Below, piece after piece: positions 26,760-36,429 of a stretch of 64,000 nucleotides of DNA (its first letter is position 1; each line of letters opens with the position of its first letter). The position numbers and the translations under genes were made by a program. Under the pieces are notes generated by a model that was given only the letters and a program-made list of their open reading frames with translations, made no database searches and was not told where the DNA came from. The DNA is from Steroidobacter agaridevorans (GTDB lineage Bacteria > Pseudomonadota > Gammaproteobacteria > Steroidobacterales > Steroidobacteraceae), in NCBI RefSeq assembly GCF_009932555.1, contig NZ_BLJO01000006.1, positions 134,668-198,667 of the forward strand, written 5' to 3'.

Positions 26760-28148
26760 TTAACCGAGATTACGGGACGAGTTCATGTTGGTTGATGCAG
26801 GCAGGACCGCGCTTGGGCCGCGCGGCTTCTCGAGCAGAGCATAATAAAAACCATCCATCCCCGCGGAACCCGCTGCGATTCTTAAGCCATGAGCGCCGAC
26901 ACGCGTTCCCTCCCCGATGGGCGGCAGCGCCTGCAGCCTCTCGCCAGTGACATCGCGCGCGCTCGGCTCGTCACGCAGAAAGTCCGCGATTACCGCGGTG
27001 GTCTCGACCTGTAAGGCGGAGCAGCTGGCGTAAAGCAATCTGCCACCCGGCAGCAGCAGCGGCCACAAAGCCCGCAACAGCTGCGACTGGCGCGCCGCCA
27101 GCGCCGCGATGTCATCGCTCCGGCGCAGCAGCTTGATATCCGGATGACGCCGAATCACGCCGGTCGCCGAGCACGGCACATCGAGCAAGATGCGGTTGAA
27201 CGGTTTGCCGTCCCACCATTTCGCCGGCTCGGCGGCATCGGCCGCGAGCACCTGCGCGGTGACGCCCAATCTCTGCAGGTTCTGCGAGACGCGCGTCAAC
27301 CGCTCGGGAGAAACATCGACCGCGGTAAGCGCCGCAAGTTCAGGCGCCAGCTCGAGCAGGTGACCCGTTTTGCCTCCCGGCGCGGCACACGCGTCGAGGA
27401 TGCGCTCGCCTGCTTGCGGATCGAGCAGATGGCCCGCGAGCTGCGCGGCGGCGTCCTGCACCGACACCAGTCCCTCGGCGAAGCCCGGTAAATCGCTGAC
27501 ATCCATTGCCCGGTCGAGCAACAGTGCCGTGTCATCGAACGCGCTGGCGAGCACACCGATCTGCGTTGCCTGCAATTGCTCGCGATAGTTCGCAGCCGTG
27601 ACGCGCGCCCGATTCACGCGGATCCAGAATGGCGGCCGCTGATTGTTCGCATCGAGAATGTCGTTGGCCCGATCGCCCCAATCCTTGCGCAACTTTTCGA
27701 CGAGCCAGCGCGGATGCGCGCTGCGCACAGCCAGATCGCGATCGATCTTCGGCAGCAACTGCGCTTGCTCGCGCTGACAACGGCGCAAGATTGCATTGAC
27801 CAATCCTGAAGCGCGCGGCTGTTTGAGCACTCTCGTCGCTGCGACGGTCTCCGCAACCGCCGCATGCGCGGGAATATCTGTGTATATCAGCTGACACAGG
27901 CCGACGATGGCGAGCGCACGGATCTCGGGCTCGAGCGTTTGATTGGGCCGGCTCAGCAGGCGGGCGAGCAACGCGTCGAGGCGTATGTACCAGCGAATGC
28001 TGTCGTAACTCAGCGACCGCAGCAGTCCACGCTCTTGTTTGTTACTCGTGCTTTCGGCGCTCAGCACCGCATCGAGCGAACGGCCGTGCTCGACGACTTC
28101 CGCGACGATCCTCGCGGCTCTTGCTCTGACTGCGGCTGATGCGCTCAC
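26760..28148 (-). CDS. rsmB: 16S rRNA (cytosine-967-C5)-methyltransferase RsmB
   Basis: 462 residues from the GTG at 28148, whose codon overlaps the fmt stop (GTGA). N-terminal NusB-like RNA-binding domain, then the methyltransferase: DACAAPGGKTGHLLE binds S-adenosylmethionine, LDVPCSATG carries one of the two conserved Cys residues and YASCSALQVET the other. It methylates C967 of 16S rRNA. An open frame extends another 240 bp into fmt but has no family-like sequence, so the short start is preferred. Confidence 0.93.
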   Translation of the reverse strand: MSASAAVRARAARIVAEVVEHGRSLDAVLSAESTSNKQERGLLRSLSYDSIRWYIRLDALLARLLSRPNQTLEPEIRALAIVGLCQLIYTDIPAHAAVAETVAATRVLKQPRASGLVNAILRRCQREQAQLLPKIDRDLAVRSAHPRWLVEKLRKDWGDRANDILDANNQRPPFWIRVNRARVTAANYREQLQATQIGVLASAFDDTALLLDRAMDVSDLPGFAEGLVSVQDAAAQLAGHLLDPQAGERILDACAAPGGKTGHLLELAPELAALTAVDVSPERLTRVSQNLQRLGVTAQVLAADAAEPAKWWDGKPFNRILLDVPCSATGVIRRHPDIKLLRRSDDIAALAARQSQLLRALWPLLLPGGRLLYASCSALQVETTAVIADFLRDEPSARDVTGERLQALPPIGEGTRVGAHGLRIAAGSAGMDGFYYALLEKPRGPSAVLPASTNMNSSRNLG

Positions 28149-29086
28149 GAGCCAAAGACCGCGCCTTCCAGGCGATGCGCTCTGAGGAAATCCGCAGCCG
28201 GCATGGCCTTGCGACCCGCCGCTTGCACGCGCGTGAGCTGCAACGTTCCAGCGACCGTCGCAACTTCGATGCCGTCGCTGCTCGTCGCGATGACAGTGCC
28301 CGGCGCCGCGGACGATTTCTTGTCCGTGGGCGTCGCTTCCCAAACGCGCAGCTGCTGACCGTTCCAACGAGTCTCGGCAATGGGCCACGGATTGAATGCA
28401 CGCACGTGTCGATCGATTTCAATCGCGGATTTGGACCAGTCGATCAGCGCTTCTTCCTTGCGAATTTTCGCGGCGTACGTTGCGCCTTCCTTCGGCTGTT
28501 CTCGCGGCGTGGCCTTGCCCGCCGCGATTGCGTCGATCGCTTCGATCACTGCTTCGGCGCCGAGCGTCGACAAGCGATCGTGCAGACTCGACGCCGTTTC
28601 GCGCGCGCCAATCGGAGTCACGCGCTCGAGGAGCATCGGGCCGGTGTCGAGCCCGACGTCCATTTGCATGATGGTCACGCCGCTCTCGTGATCTCCCGCC
28701 TGAATCGCGCGCTGAATCGGCGCGGCTCCACGCCATCGAGGCAGCAGCGACGCATGAATGTTCACGCAACCGAGCCGCGGCGTGTCGAGCACTGCTTTCG
28801 GCAGCAGCAGTCCATACGCGACGACGATCATCAAATCGGCCTGGTATTGCGCGAGGCGCTCCACCGCCGCGGGATCTTTCAACGTCGGCGGCTGTTCGAC
28901 TGGCAACTGATGTTTGAGCGCACACTGCTTTACCGCACTCATCGTCACCTGTTGGCCACGGCCAGCGGGCCGGTCCGGCTGTGTATAAACAGCGAGCACG
29001 CGATGACGCGAGGCGACTAACGCTTCCAGCGGCGGCACGGAGAACTCGGGCGTGCCGGCGAAGATGAGTGACAACTGGGATGACAT
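28145..29086 (-). CDS. fmt: Methionyl-tRNA formyltransferase
   Basis: 313 residues. The N-terminal formyltransferase domain carries NIHASLLPRWRGAAPIQRAI, including the conserved Asn-His and the SLLPxWRG loop, and DVGLDTGPML holds the catalytic Asp. A C-terminal OB-like domain follows. It formylates Met-tRNAi for initiation, matched by the peptide deformylase gene upstream. Leftward operon def, fmt, rsmB, although a hairpin lies between def and fmt. Confidence 0.95.
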   Translation of the reverse strand: MSSQLSLIFAGTPEFSVPPLEALVASRHRVLAVYTQPDRPAGRGQQVTMSAVKQCALKHQLPVEQPPTLKDPAAVERLAQYQADLMIVVAYGLLLPKAVLDTPRLGCVNIHASLLPRWRGAAPIQRAIQAGDHESGVTIMQMDVGLDTGPMLLERVTPIGARETASSLHDRLSTLGAEAVIEAIDAIAAGKATPREQPKEGATYAAKIRKEEALIDWSKSAIEIDRHVRAFNPWPIAETRWNGQQLRVWEATPTDKKSSAAPGTVIATSSDGIEVATVAGTLQLTRVQAAGRKAMPAADFLRAHRLEGAVFGS

Positions 29087-29165
29087 CGAAACTCAACCGG
29101 AGTGGTGGCGAGCAGTTTAAGTGTTCGTATTGGACTTCGCGCCACCGGACACCCGCCCAGAAACA

Positions 29166-29190
29166 GAGAGGGGCCTTTCGGCCCCGCTCT
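29166..29190 (-). terminator. Hairpin between def and fmt, weak terminator
   Basis: GGGGCC and GGCCCC (29170-29175 and 29180-29185) form a tight stem; read on the minus strand the loop is GAAA, followed by a pyrimidine-rich stretch with only a short T-run. It lies just after def. It may reduce read-through from def into fmt rather than stop it. Confidence 0.45.
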
Positions 29191-29201
29191 TGCAACAACC
29201 G

Positions 29202-29738
29202 TCAGAGCGCCTTGCTCCGACCGCGAGCCGCGTCGGCGGCCTTTTCCTTGCGATCCTTCTCCAGTTTCTTGCGGATCCGGGTGCGCTTCAGGTCGGACAG
29301 GTAGTCGACGAACAGCTTGCCTTCCAGATGATCCATTTCGTGCTGAATGCACACGGCCAGCAGGCCATCGGTGTCGAGCTCGAACTGCTTGCCGTCGCGA
29401 TCCAACGCCCGCACGCGGATGCGGTCGGCGCGTTTGACCTTCTCGTAGATGCCGGGCACCGAGAGGCAACCCTCTTCGGTCTCTTCCATGCCGCTATGGC
29501 TGACGATCTCGGGGTTGATCAGCGTCAGGCGCTGATTGCGCTGCTCGCTGATGTCGATGACCAGCAGCCGCTTATGAACGTTGACCTGGGTCGCGGCCAA
29601 ACCGATGCCGGGAGCGGCGTACATGGTCTCGAACATGTCGTCGATCAGCTTGCGCAGGGCGGCATCCACCTGTTCCACGGGCTGCGCTTTGGTGCGCAGG
29701 CGCGGATCGGGGAATTCGAGAATCGGAAGTAGTGCCAT
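29202..29738 (-). CDS. def: Peptide deformylase
   Basis: 178 residues. All three family motifs are intact: GIGLAATQ (44-51), EGCLSVP with metal ligand Cys91, and QHEMDHLEG with His133, Glu134 and His137. It removes the N-formyl group from nascent proteins. The ATG at 29738 gives the standard [14 protein letters not shown] beginning. A basic Lys/Arg/Ala-rich tail after residue 150 is slightly longer than in E. coli. Confidence 0.95.
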   Translation of the reverse strand: MALLPILEFPDPRLRTKAQPVEQVDAALRKLIDDMFETMYAAPGIGLAATQVNVHKRLLVIDISEQRNQRLTLINPEIVSHSGMEETEEGCLSVPGIYEKVKRADRIRVRALDRDGKQFELDTDGLLAVCIQHEMDHLEGKLFVDYLSDLKRTRIRKKLEKDRKEKAADAARGRSKAL

Positions 29739-30094
29739 GTTCGAAAACGTCAGAAGGTGGAGACTTGTCGCCCGGTCGATAGGCATTGTGCAGCCGAATC
29801 CGCTGGACACAAGCCCCCGGCCCCCTACTTGCGCCCCAACTCGTGGCTATGGCTGCCATAGAAGGTGCGAATTCGGTGGCCCTCGAGGGTGGCGGAGGCA
29901 GGAATGAGAACCACGTCGCGGGCTGAAGCCCCATTTCTGCACTCGTTGCAATGATGCTGCTAAAGTTCGGCCACTGTTGAACTTAATCTCGGCCCCGACC
30001 GTGTTTTTTGCGCGCCGGTACAAAGCCTTAGGCGTCGCAGGAGCACCCTCGGGCGCCGCTGTTCAGGGACTCTAATGGGAGCTCGTTGAAGCGC
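29739..30094. other. Divergent intergenic region between def and the LysM gene
   Basis: 356 bp with no convincing gene. It must contain the promoters of both divergent units. An inverted repeat AAGTTC/GAACTT with 10-bp spacing (29963-29984) stands upstream of the LysM gene and could be a protein-binding site. No clear riboswitch or promoter boxes were recognised. Confidence 0.4.
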
Positions 30095-31258
30095 ATGAAA
30101 ACTGCGAATCTGGCACTTCGTCCGGCGATTCTGCTGAGCCTGGTCGCTGGTCTGACTGTCTCCGTGGGCCTGTTGGCGCCGCCGAGCACCCTCGCCCAGG
30201 AAGGCCCGGCTCAAACCGTCGGCTCCGGCAGCAATATCCCGCTGGCCACCGACGCCCCCGATCAATATGTGGTCAAGACCGGCGACACGCTCTGGGACAT
30301 TTCCAAGGTGTTCCTGCGGGAGCCGTGGTACTGGCCGGAAATCTGGTACGTGAACCCGCAGATCGCCAATCCCCACCTGATCTACCCGGGGGATGTGCTG
30401 AAGCTGGTTTATGTGGACGGTCAGCCCCGTCTGACGGTCGCCCAGCGCGGCGGCGAAACCGTCGAAGGCGGCCGCGGCGGCAAGCGCCTGTCGCCCGAAG
30501 TGCGGCGCGAGCCGCTGAGCCAGGCCGTAACCGCCATCCCCTACGATGTGGTTGCCAGCTTCATGGGCCGGCCCACGCTGCTGACCAAGGATCAAGTGAA
30601 GACCGCGCCCTACATCGTCGCCCTGCGCGACTCGCGCGTGATCGGCGCCATGGGCAACGAAGTGTACGCACGCGGCATCGAAGAAGCTGCGCCGGACACG
30701 CGCTACAGCGTCGTTCATGTGGGCGAACAGCTGCGCGATCCAGATAACAACGATCTGCTCGGCTACTCGGGCCTGTATGTGGGCTCGGGCCCGGTCGTCA
30801 CGCAAGGCGATCCGGCCAAGATCCTCATGACCGATTCGACCCGCGAAGTCCTGCAAGGCGACAAGGTGTTTCCGGAGTCGGTGGATGTGAATGTGGACTT
30901 CGTTCCGCACGCGCCCGCTTCCGATATCGACGCCGGCATCATCGCCGTGCGCAGTCATACCGTGATGGGCCAGTATCAAGTGGTCGCGCTGAATCGCGGC
31001 TCGTCCGCGGGACTCGAGCCTGGCCACATCCTTGCCGTGTTCCAGCGTGGCGGAGTGGTCCGCGATACGTTCAAGGAAGGCGGCCTCGCAGCGAACCGCA
31101 AGGGCCGCGGCGCCAGCCTGTTCGGCAACAAGGTGCAACTGCCCGATGAGCGCACCGGCGTCGTCATGGTGTTCAAAGCATTCGACAACATGAGCTACGC
31201 GCTCGTGATGGAGTCGACGCACGAAATTCGCCAGGGCGACCGCGCTAAAAACCCATAA
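30095..31258 (+). CDS. Exported LysM peptidoglycan-binding protein
   Basis: About 387 residues. Signal peptide (about 1-32, ending at LAQ), then a LysM domain (YVVKTGDTLWDISKVFLREPWYWPEIWYVNPQIANPHLIYPGD) and a C-terminal domain of unknown fold. Such genes stand directly before dprA in many gamma- and betaproteobacteria. It likely sits in the periplasm bound to glycan strands. The ATG at 30095 is preferred over the in-frame TTG three codons earlier. Confidence 0.85.
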   Translation: MKTANLALRPAILLSLVAGLTVSVGLLAPPSTLAQEGPAQTVGSGSNIPLATDAPDQYVVKTGDTLWDISKVFLREPWYWPEIWYVNPQIANPHLIYPGDVLKLVYVDGQPRLTVAQRGGETVEGGRGGKRLSPEVRREPLSQAVTAIPYDVVASFMGRPTLLTKDQVKTAPYIVALRDSRVIGAMGNEVYARGIEEAAPDTRYSVVHVGEQLRDPDNNDLLGYSGLYVGSGPVVTQGDPAKILMTDSTREVLQGDKVFPESVDVNVDFVPHAPASDIDAGIIAVRSHTVMGQYQVVALNRGSSAGLEPGHILAVFQRGGVVRDTFKEGGLAANRKGRGASLFGNKVQLPDERTGVVMVFKAFDNMSYALVMESTHEIRQGDRAKNP

Positions 31259-31291
31259 GCGCGCGGGCGCGCCGGGTATGTTCATGAGCTC

Positions 31292-32293
31292 ATGGAAGAG
31301 CTCAAAACCTGGCTGACCGAGGCACGGGTGCCCGGCTTCGAAGCCGAATCCCAAGATCCCCTGCTCGAACGACATCTGCGCTGGCTCGATCATCCAGCGC
31401 ATTGCTTCCTGCGCCTGGGCTCGCCCGGCTATCCGCCGTTGCTGGCCAACCTGCCCGACGCTCCCACCGGACTGCTGGTGCGCGGCGATCCGGATGTTTT
31501 GAGCCTGCCGCAGCTCGCGATCGTCGGCTCTCGCAATCCCACCCAGGCGGGATATGACATAGCCCGCCAGTTTGCCGTGCAGCTGGCGCGATCGGGCCTG
31601 GTCATCACCAGCGGCCTCGCCATCGGCATCGACGCCGCAGCTCACCAAGGCGCGCTCGCGGGCCACGGCAGAACGATCGCCGTCTGCGGCACGGGCCTTG
31701 ATATCGACTACCCCCGCGCCAATGCAGGGTTGGCGGAGCAAATTGCATCCGGCGGCGCGCTGGTCAGCGAATTTCCTTTGGGCACGCCGGCGAGCAAGAG
31801 CAACTTTCCTCGGCGCAATCGCATTATCAGTGGATTGTCACTGGGCACATTGGTGGTGGAGGCTGCGGTGCGGAGCGGCTCGTTGATCACGGCACGGCTG
31901 GCGGGCGAGCAAGGCCGCGAGGTTTTCGCGATCCCGGGCTCGATTCGCAACCCGCTCGCGCGCGGTTGCCACAAACTGATCCGCGACGGCGCCCAACTGG
32001 TGGAAACGCCGGACGATATATTTGCGGAGTTGGGGCCGTTGGCGGCCGCGCTCCTGCACGCCGCCCCGGTGTCGGCGAAAACCGCTGAAAGCACAGCAGT
32101 TTTGACCCCGGCATTGGACAAAGGTTATGAAATCCTGTTAGATGCGCTCGGCTTCGAGCCGGCCAGTGTCGATGTTTTGATCGCACGTACCGGCCTCAAG
32201 GCCGACGAGGTAGCGTCAATGCTGCTGATCCTCGAACTGGAGGCGCGCATCGACGCCTGCCCTGGCGGGCTTTATGTCCGGCGCCTCTCCTAA
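31292..32293 (+). CDS. dprA: DNA-processing protein DprA (short N-terminus)
   Basis: 333 residues. The Rossmann-like core is intact: AIVGSRNPTQAGYDIARQFA, GLAIGIDAAAHQGAL, GTGLDIDYPR, FPRRNRIISGLS and VVEAAVRSGSL. A C-terminal winged-helix-like domain follows residue 275. The N-terminal SAM-like region seen in most proteobacterial DprA is shortened by roughly 45 residues: only about 40 residues precede the GSPGYPPLL segment. DprA loads RecA onto incoming single-stranded DNA during transformation. Followed by smg after 9 bp. Confidence 0.92.
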   Translation: MEELKTWLTEARVPGFEAESQDPLLERHLRWLDHPAHCFLRLGSPGYPPLLANLPDAPTGLLVRGDPDVLSLPQLAIVGSRNPTQAGYDIARQFAVQLARSGLVITSGLAIGIDAAAHQGALAGHGRTIAVCGTGLDIDYPRANAGLAEQIASGGALVSEFPLGTPASKSNFPRRNRIISGLSLGTLVVEAAVRSGSLITARLAGEQGREVFAIPGSIRNPLARGCHKLIRDGAQLVETPDDIFAELGPLAAALLHAAPVSAKTAESTAVLTPALDKGYEILLDALGFEPASVDVLIARTGLKADEVASMLLILELEARIDACPGGLYVRRLS

Positions 32294-32302
32294 GGCAGAG
32301 AA

Positions 32303-32782
32303 ATGAAGGAAAGCGTTCTCGATATCCTGATCTATCTCTTCGAGAATTACTTCGACGCCGATCTGGACTGCGCCCCCGAACCCGACCGCGACACACTCCG
32401 GGACGAATTGGAACGCGCTGGTTTTTCCGAACGGGAAGTGGGCCGAGCGCTCGAGTGGCTCGAGCAGCTGTCGGCCGATCCGAACCGTGCCGGCGCCATT
32501 CCGGGATCGCGAGCGATTCGCGTCTTCGATGCGCGCGAACAGGCACGGCTCGACACCGAATGCCGCGGGTACATTCTGTACCTGGAGAACATCGGCATCA
32601 TCAGCCCGGCGCAACGTGAATTGGTCATCGACCGCCTGCTGGCGCTCGATGTGCAACAGATCGACATTGAACAGGTGAAGTGGGTGGTGCTCATGGTGCT
32701 GTTCAGCCAGCCCGGCCAACAGAGCGCTTACCTGCGGATGGAGGACTTGGTATTCGATAACCGTCTGCAAGTGGTGCACTGA
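32303..32782 (+). CDS. smg: Smg family protein (DUF494)
   Basis: 159 residues, full length for the Smg/DUF494 family, starting MKESVLDILIYLFENYFD, which is characteristic. It stands between dprA and topA, as in E. coli and relatives. Acidic and predicted helical. Function is not established. A good AGAG ribosome site lies just before the ATG. Confidence 0.9.
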   Translation: MKESVLDILIYLFENYFDADLDCAPEPDRDTLRDELERAGFSEREVGRALEWLEQLSADPNRAGAIPGSRAIRVFDAREQARLDTECRGYILYLENIGIISPAQRELVIDRLLALDVQQIDIEQVKWVVLMVLFSQPGQQSAYLRMEDLVFDNRLQVVH

Positions 32783-32816
32783 AAGCGGCGTTCGACACTC
32801 CGCAATTTTCAGTAGC

Positions 32817-32843
32817 ACCGCGGCCACCGCGGTTTCTTTTTTT
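32817..32843 (+). terminator. Terminator-like hairpin whose T-run ends at the topA start codon
   Basis: ACCGCGG and CCGCGGT (32817-32823 and 32827-32833) form a 7-bp stem with a 3-base loop, followed by a run of ten T and one C reaching the base before the topA ATG. It has the form of a rho-independent terminator for dprA-smg. It occupies the place where the topA ribosome site should be; no Shine-Dalgarno is seen. Confidence 0.7.
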
Positions 32844-35402
32844 ATGGAGCAGAAGAATCTAGTCATCGTGGAATCGCCCGCCAAGGCGAAGACCATCAAG
32901 AAGTACCTCGGTAAGAATTTCGAGGTGCTCGCTTCCTATGGCCATGTCCGCGACCTGGTGCCCAAAGAAGGCGCGGTCGATCCGAAGCGCAAGTTCGCGA
33001 TGCGCTATCAGATCCTGGAAAAGAACGAGAAGCACGTCCAGGCGATCGCCAAGGCGCTGAAGAAATCCGATGCTCTGTATCTGGCGACCGACCCTGACCG
33101 CGAGGGCGAAGCCATTTCCTGGCACCTCACCGAGCTGCTCAAAGAGCAGGGCGTGCTGGACGGCAAGGACGTGCATCGTGTGGTGTTCTACGAGATCACC
33201 AAGAACGCGATCAAAGAAGCCATCGGTCAGCCGCGCGATATCTCGCAGGATCTGGTGAACGCGCAGCAGGCGCGGCGCGCGCTGGATTACCTGGTCGGCT
33301 TCAATATCTCGCCGCTGCTGTGGAAGAAAGCTGGTCTGCCCGGCGCATCCGCGGGCCGAGTGCAAAGCCCGGCACTGCGCATGATCTGTGAACGTGAGGA
33401 AGAGATCCTCGCCTTCAAGCCGCGCGAGTACTGGACCATCGATGCCGACGCCGAGAAGTCGAAGCAAACGTTCCCGGCGCGCTTGATCGAATATCGCGGC
33501 GAGAAAGTCGAACAGTTCACGGTGACCAACGAAGGCCAGGCCACCGATGTGCGTACGACCATCGAGAACGCGGCCAAGGGCAAGCTCAGCGTCGCCAACA
33601 TCGACAAGAAGCAGCGCAGGCGCAATCCGGCCCCGCCGTTCACGACGTCGACGCTGCAACAGGAATCCGCTCGCAAGCTCGGCTTCGGCGCTCAGCGCAC
33701 GATGCGCCTTGCGCAGCAGCTGTATGAAGGCGTGGACTTCGGCGAAGGCGCGGTCGGTCTCATTACTTATATGCGTACCGACTCGCTGAATCTCGCGAAC
33801 GAAGCGGTCGCCGAGATCCGGCAGGTCATCGGCAACATGTATGGCGCGGAAGCGCTCCCCGAGTCGCCGCGCGCGTACAAGACCAAGTCGAAGAACGCCC
33901 AGGAAGCGCACGAAGCGATCCGTCCGACCTCGGCGGCGATCACGCCCGAGCGCCTCGCCGGCAAGATCGACAACGATCAGTTCAAGCTCTACAGCTTGAT
34001 CTGGAAGCGCGCAGTCGCGAGCCAGATGGAAGCAGCGGTGTATGACACCGTCGCCGTCGACCTCGTGCCTGGCACGAGCGCGAAGCGTGAAGGCTCGACC
34101 GCCGTATTGCGTGCGAACGGCTCGACGCTCGTGAAGCCCGGCTACATCGCCGTATATAAGGAAGGCCAGGACGACGCGGTCGAAGACGACAACGATCGCC
34201 TCCTCCCCGCTATGGAAGTGGGCGATGAGGTGACGCTGCTCGAACTGCGTGGCGAACAGCACTTCACCGAGCCGCCGCCGCGCTACTCGGAAGCGAGCCT
34301 GGTCAAAGCGCTGGAAGAACACGGCATCGGTCGGCCCTCGACCTACGCCAGCATCATTTCCACGCTGGTCAACAAGAAATATACGGCGCTCGAGAATCGC
34401 CGCTTCACGCCGACGGATCTGGGCAAGATCGTCAACAAATTCCTGACCCGGAATTTCCATCACTATGTCGAGTACGGCTTCACCGCCAAGATGGAAGACG
34501 ACCTCGACGAGATCGCCGACGGCCGCGAGGCCTGGGTGCCGGTGCTGGAGCGCTTCTGGACCGAATTCAAAGAACGCGTCGACGTGGTCGATGAAACGGT
34601 CACGCGCGAAGATGTTTCCGAAGCGCGCGAGCTCGGCAGCGACCCGGTGACCGGCAAGCCGATCTCGGTCCGCTATGGCAAGTACGGCCCGTTCGTGCAG
34701 ATGGGCACCAAGGACGACGAAGAGAAGCCGAAGTTCGCCAGCCTCAAGGCAACGCAGCGCATGGACACCATCACGCTGCCGGAAGCACTGGAGCTGTTCA
34801 CGCTGCCTCGGACGATCGGTCACATGGACGACGGTCATTCGATCCGCGTCGCCATCGGCCGCTTCGGTCCCTACATTCAATATGGCGCGAAGAAGTTCGC
34901 CTCCATCAAGGACGACGATCCGTACACCATCGAGCTGCCGCGCGCGCTCGAGTTGATCAAGGCCAAGGAAGAGCTGGACGCGAATCGCACCATCCTGAAT
35001 TTCGAGGAAGCCGGCATTCAGGTGCTGAACGGCCGCTTCGGCCCGTACATCACCGATAAGGTGAAGAACGCCAAGATTCCGAAGGAACGCGATCCGAAGA
35101 CGCTGACGCTGGATGAGTGCGTGGAGCTGCTCAAGGCCGCGCCCGAGCGTGGCAAAGGCCGCTTCGGTCGCTTCGCGAAGAAGACAGCTGCGAAGTCCGA
35201 CGCGCCCGCCGCGAACGCACCGGCCGAGAAGCCGGTGAAGGCCGCCGCCAAGAGCAAGACGACTCCAGCGAAGACGGCAAAAGCGCCGACCTCGGCCGCG
35301 CCCGCCAAAGCCGCAAGCGCGAAGGCCAAGGCTCCGGCCAAATCGGCAGCCAGGAAGGCGCCGGCCAAAGCCGCGAGCAAGCCGCCCGCGAAGCCGAAAT
35401 AA
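32844..35402 (+). CDS. topA: DNA topoisomerase I
   Basis: 852 residues. N-terminal Toprim domain (LVIVESPAKAKTIKKYLG; ATDPDREGEAISW) and the type IA core with active-site Tyr309 in LITYMRTDS. The C-terminus has no four-Cys zinc fingers as in E. coli; instead it has three GxFGPY-type repeats (from about 610, 670 and 730) and then a Lys/Ala/Pro-rich tail of about 70 residues that probably binds DNA. This is the domain plan more often seen in alphaproteobacteria and actinobacteria. It relaxes negative supercoils. The ATG directly follows a hairpin and T-run with no visible ribosome site. Confidence 0.95.
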   Translation: MEQKNLVIVESPAKAKTIKKYLGKNFEVLASYGHVRDLVPKEGAVDPKRKFAMRYQILEKNEKHVQAIAKALKKSDALYLATDPDREGEAISWHLTELLKEQGVLDGKDVHRVVFYEITKNAIKEAIGQPRDISQDLVNAQQARRALDYLVGFNISPLLWKKAGLPGASAGRVQSPALRMICEREEEILAFKPREYWTIDADAEKSKQTFPARLIEYRGEKVEQFTVTNEGQATDVRTTIENAAKGKLSVANIDKKQRRRNPAPPFTTSTLQQESARKLGFGAQRTMRLAQQLYEGVDFGEGAVGLITYMRTDSLNLANEAVAEIRQVIGNMYGAEALPESPRAYKTKSKNAQEAHEAIRPTSAAITPERLAGKIDNDQFKLYSLIWKRAVASQMEAAVYDTVAVDLVPGTSAKREGSTAVLRANGSTLVKPGYIAVYKEGQDDAVEDDNDRLLPAMEVGDEVTLLELRGEQHFTEPPPRYSEASLVKALEEHGIGRPSTYASIISTLVNKKYTALENRRFTPTDLGKIVNKFLTRNFHHYVEYGFTAKMEDDLDEIADGREAWVPVLERFWTEFKERVDVVDETVTREDVSEARELGSDPVTGKPISVRYGKYGPFVQMGTKDDEEKPKFASLKATQRMDTITLPEALELFTLPRTIGHMDDGHSIRVAIGRFGPYIQYGAKKFASIKDDDPYTIELPRALELIKAKEELDANRTILNFEEAGIQVLNGRFGPYITDKVKNAKIPKERDPKTLTLDECVELLKAAPERGKGRFGRFAKKTAAKSDAPAANAPAEKPVKAAAKSKTTPAKTAKAPTSAAPAKAASAKAKAPAKSAARKAPAKAASKPPAKPK

Positions 35403-35427
35403 CTCGCAGCACTCACGCTGTCGATGA

Positions 35428-35459
35428 AGCCCGGGAGGTCGAGCTCGACTTCCCTGGCT
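35428..35459. other. Imperfect hairpin between topA and hemF
   Basis: Centred on the palindrome GTCGAGCTCGAC (35438-35449), with pairing that extends outward on both sides to AGCC/GGCT with a few mismatches. No T-run follows. It may be a weak terminator, an mRNA 3' structure for topA or a protein site. Confidence 0.4.
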
Positions 35460-35508
35460 CGACGGTTGGCCCCATCATGGCCACCGTCGTTCACTTGGAG
35501 ATCGTTTG

Positions 35509-36429
35509 ATGGCCGTCGACGCCGATGCCGTTCTCGCCTACCTGCGTGGACTGCAGGATCGCATCTGTGCGGCCATCGAGCAGATCGACGGCGGCGGCAA
35601 GTTCAACAGCGATCGCTGGGATCGAGCCGAAGGCGGTGGCGGCGACAGCCGCGTGTTACGCAACGGCAAAGTGTTCGAACAGGCCGGCGTCAACTTCTCG
35701 CATGTGATGGGCTCTCGCCTGCCGCCGAGCGCGACCGCGCAGCGGCCCGAGCTTGCCGAGGCGCAATGGATGGCCACTGGCGTATCGCTCGTGTTCCATC
35801 CGTGGAATCCTTACATCCCGACGACACACGCCAACGTGCGTTTCTTCAACGCGATTCCGAAGAATGGCGCGCCGGGCGCATGGTGGTTTGGCGGCGGCTT
35901 CGATCTCACGCCTTACTATGCATTCGACGAAGATGTCCTGCACTGGCATCGGACCGCGCAGCAGGCATGCGAAGGCTTCGGCGAAAATGTGTATTCGAAG
36001 CACAAGGACTGGTGCGATCGATATTTCTTCCTCAAGCATCGCAACGAGACGCGCGGCGTCGGCGGCCTGTTCTTCGACGACCTGAACGAGTGGAGCTTCG
36101 AGCGCTGCTTCGACTATCAGCGCAGCGTCGGCGATCACTTCCTGAAGGCGTACCTGCCCATCGTCGAGCGCCGCAAGGATCATCCGCATGGCGAACGTGA
36201 ACGGCAGTTCCAACTGTATCGTCGCGGCCGCTACGTCGAGTTCAACCTGGTCTACGACCGCGGCACGCACTTCGGACTGCAGTCCGGCGGCCGCACCGAA
36301 TCGATTCTGATGTCCTTGCCGCCCCTGGTGCGCTGGGAATACAACTGGACACCCGAGCCCGGCACCCCCGAAGCCCGCTTGTATACCGATTTCCTCCGGC
36401 CGCGCGACTGGCTGAGCGAGCTGAAATAA
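35509..36429 (+). CDS. hemF: Oxygen-dependent coproporphyrinogen III oxidase
   Basis: 306 residues, normal length. Conserved blocks include [55 protein letters not shown] and [35 protein letters not shown]-like sequence. It performs the aerobic two-step decarboxylation giving protoporphyrinogen IX in haem synthesis. The ATG at 35509 has GGAG 8 bp upstream; a TTG codon just before is ignored. Confidence 0.95.
   Translation: MAVDADAVLAYLRGLQDRICAAIEQIDGGGKFNSDRWDRAEGGGGDSRVLRNGKVFEQAGVNFSHVMGSRLPPSATAQRPELAEAQWMATGVSLVFHPWNPYIPTTHANVRFFNAIPKNGAPGAWWFGGGFDLTPYYAFDEDVLHWHRTAQQACEGFGENVYSKHKDWCDRYFFLKHRNETRGVGGLFFDDLNEWSFERCFDYQRSVGDHFLKAYLPIVERRKDHPHGERERQFQLYRRGRYVEFNLVYDRGTHFGLQSGGRTESILMSLPPLVRWEYNWTPEPGTPEARLYTDFLRPRDWLSELK

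Noticed and set aside
29960-31741. 593-codon minus-strand open frame opposite the LysM gene
   Set aside because: The plus strand encodes a LysM protein and DprA with clear motifs; the antisense product has none.
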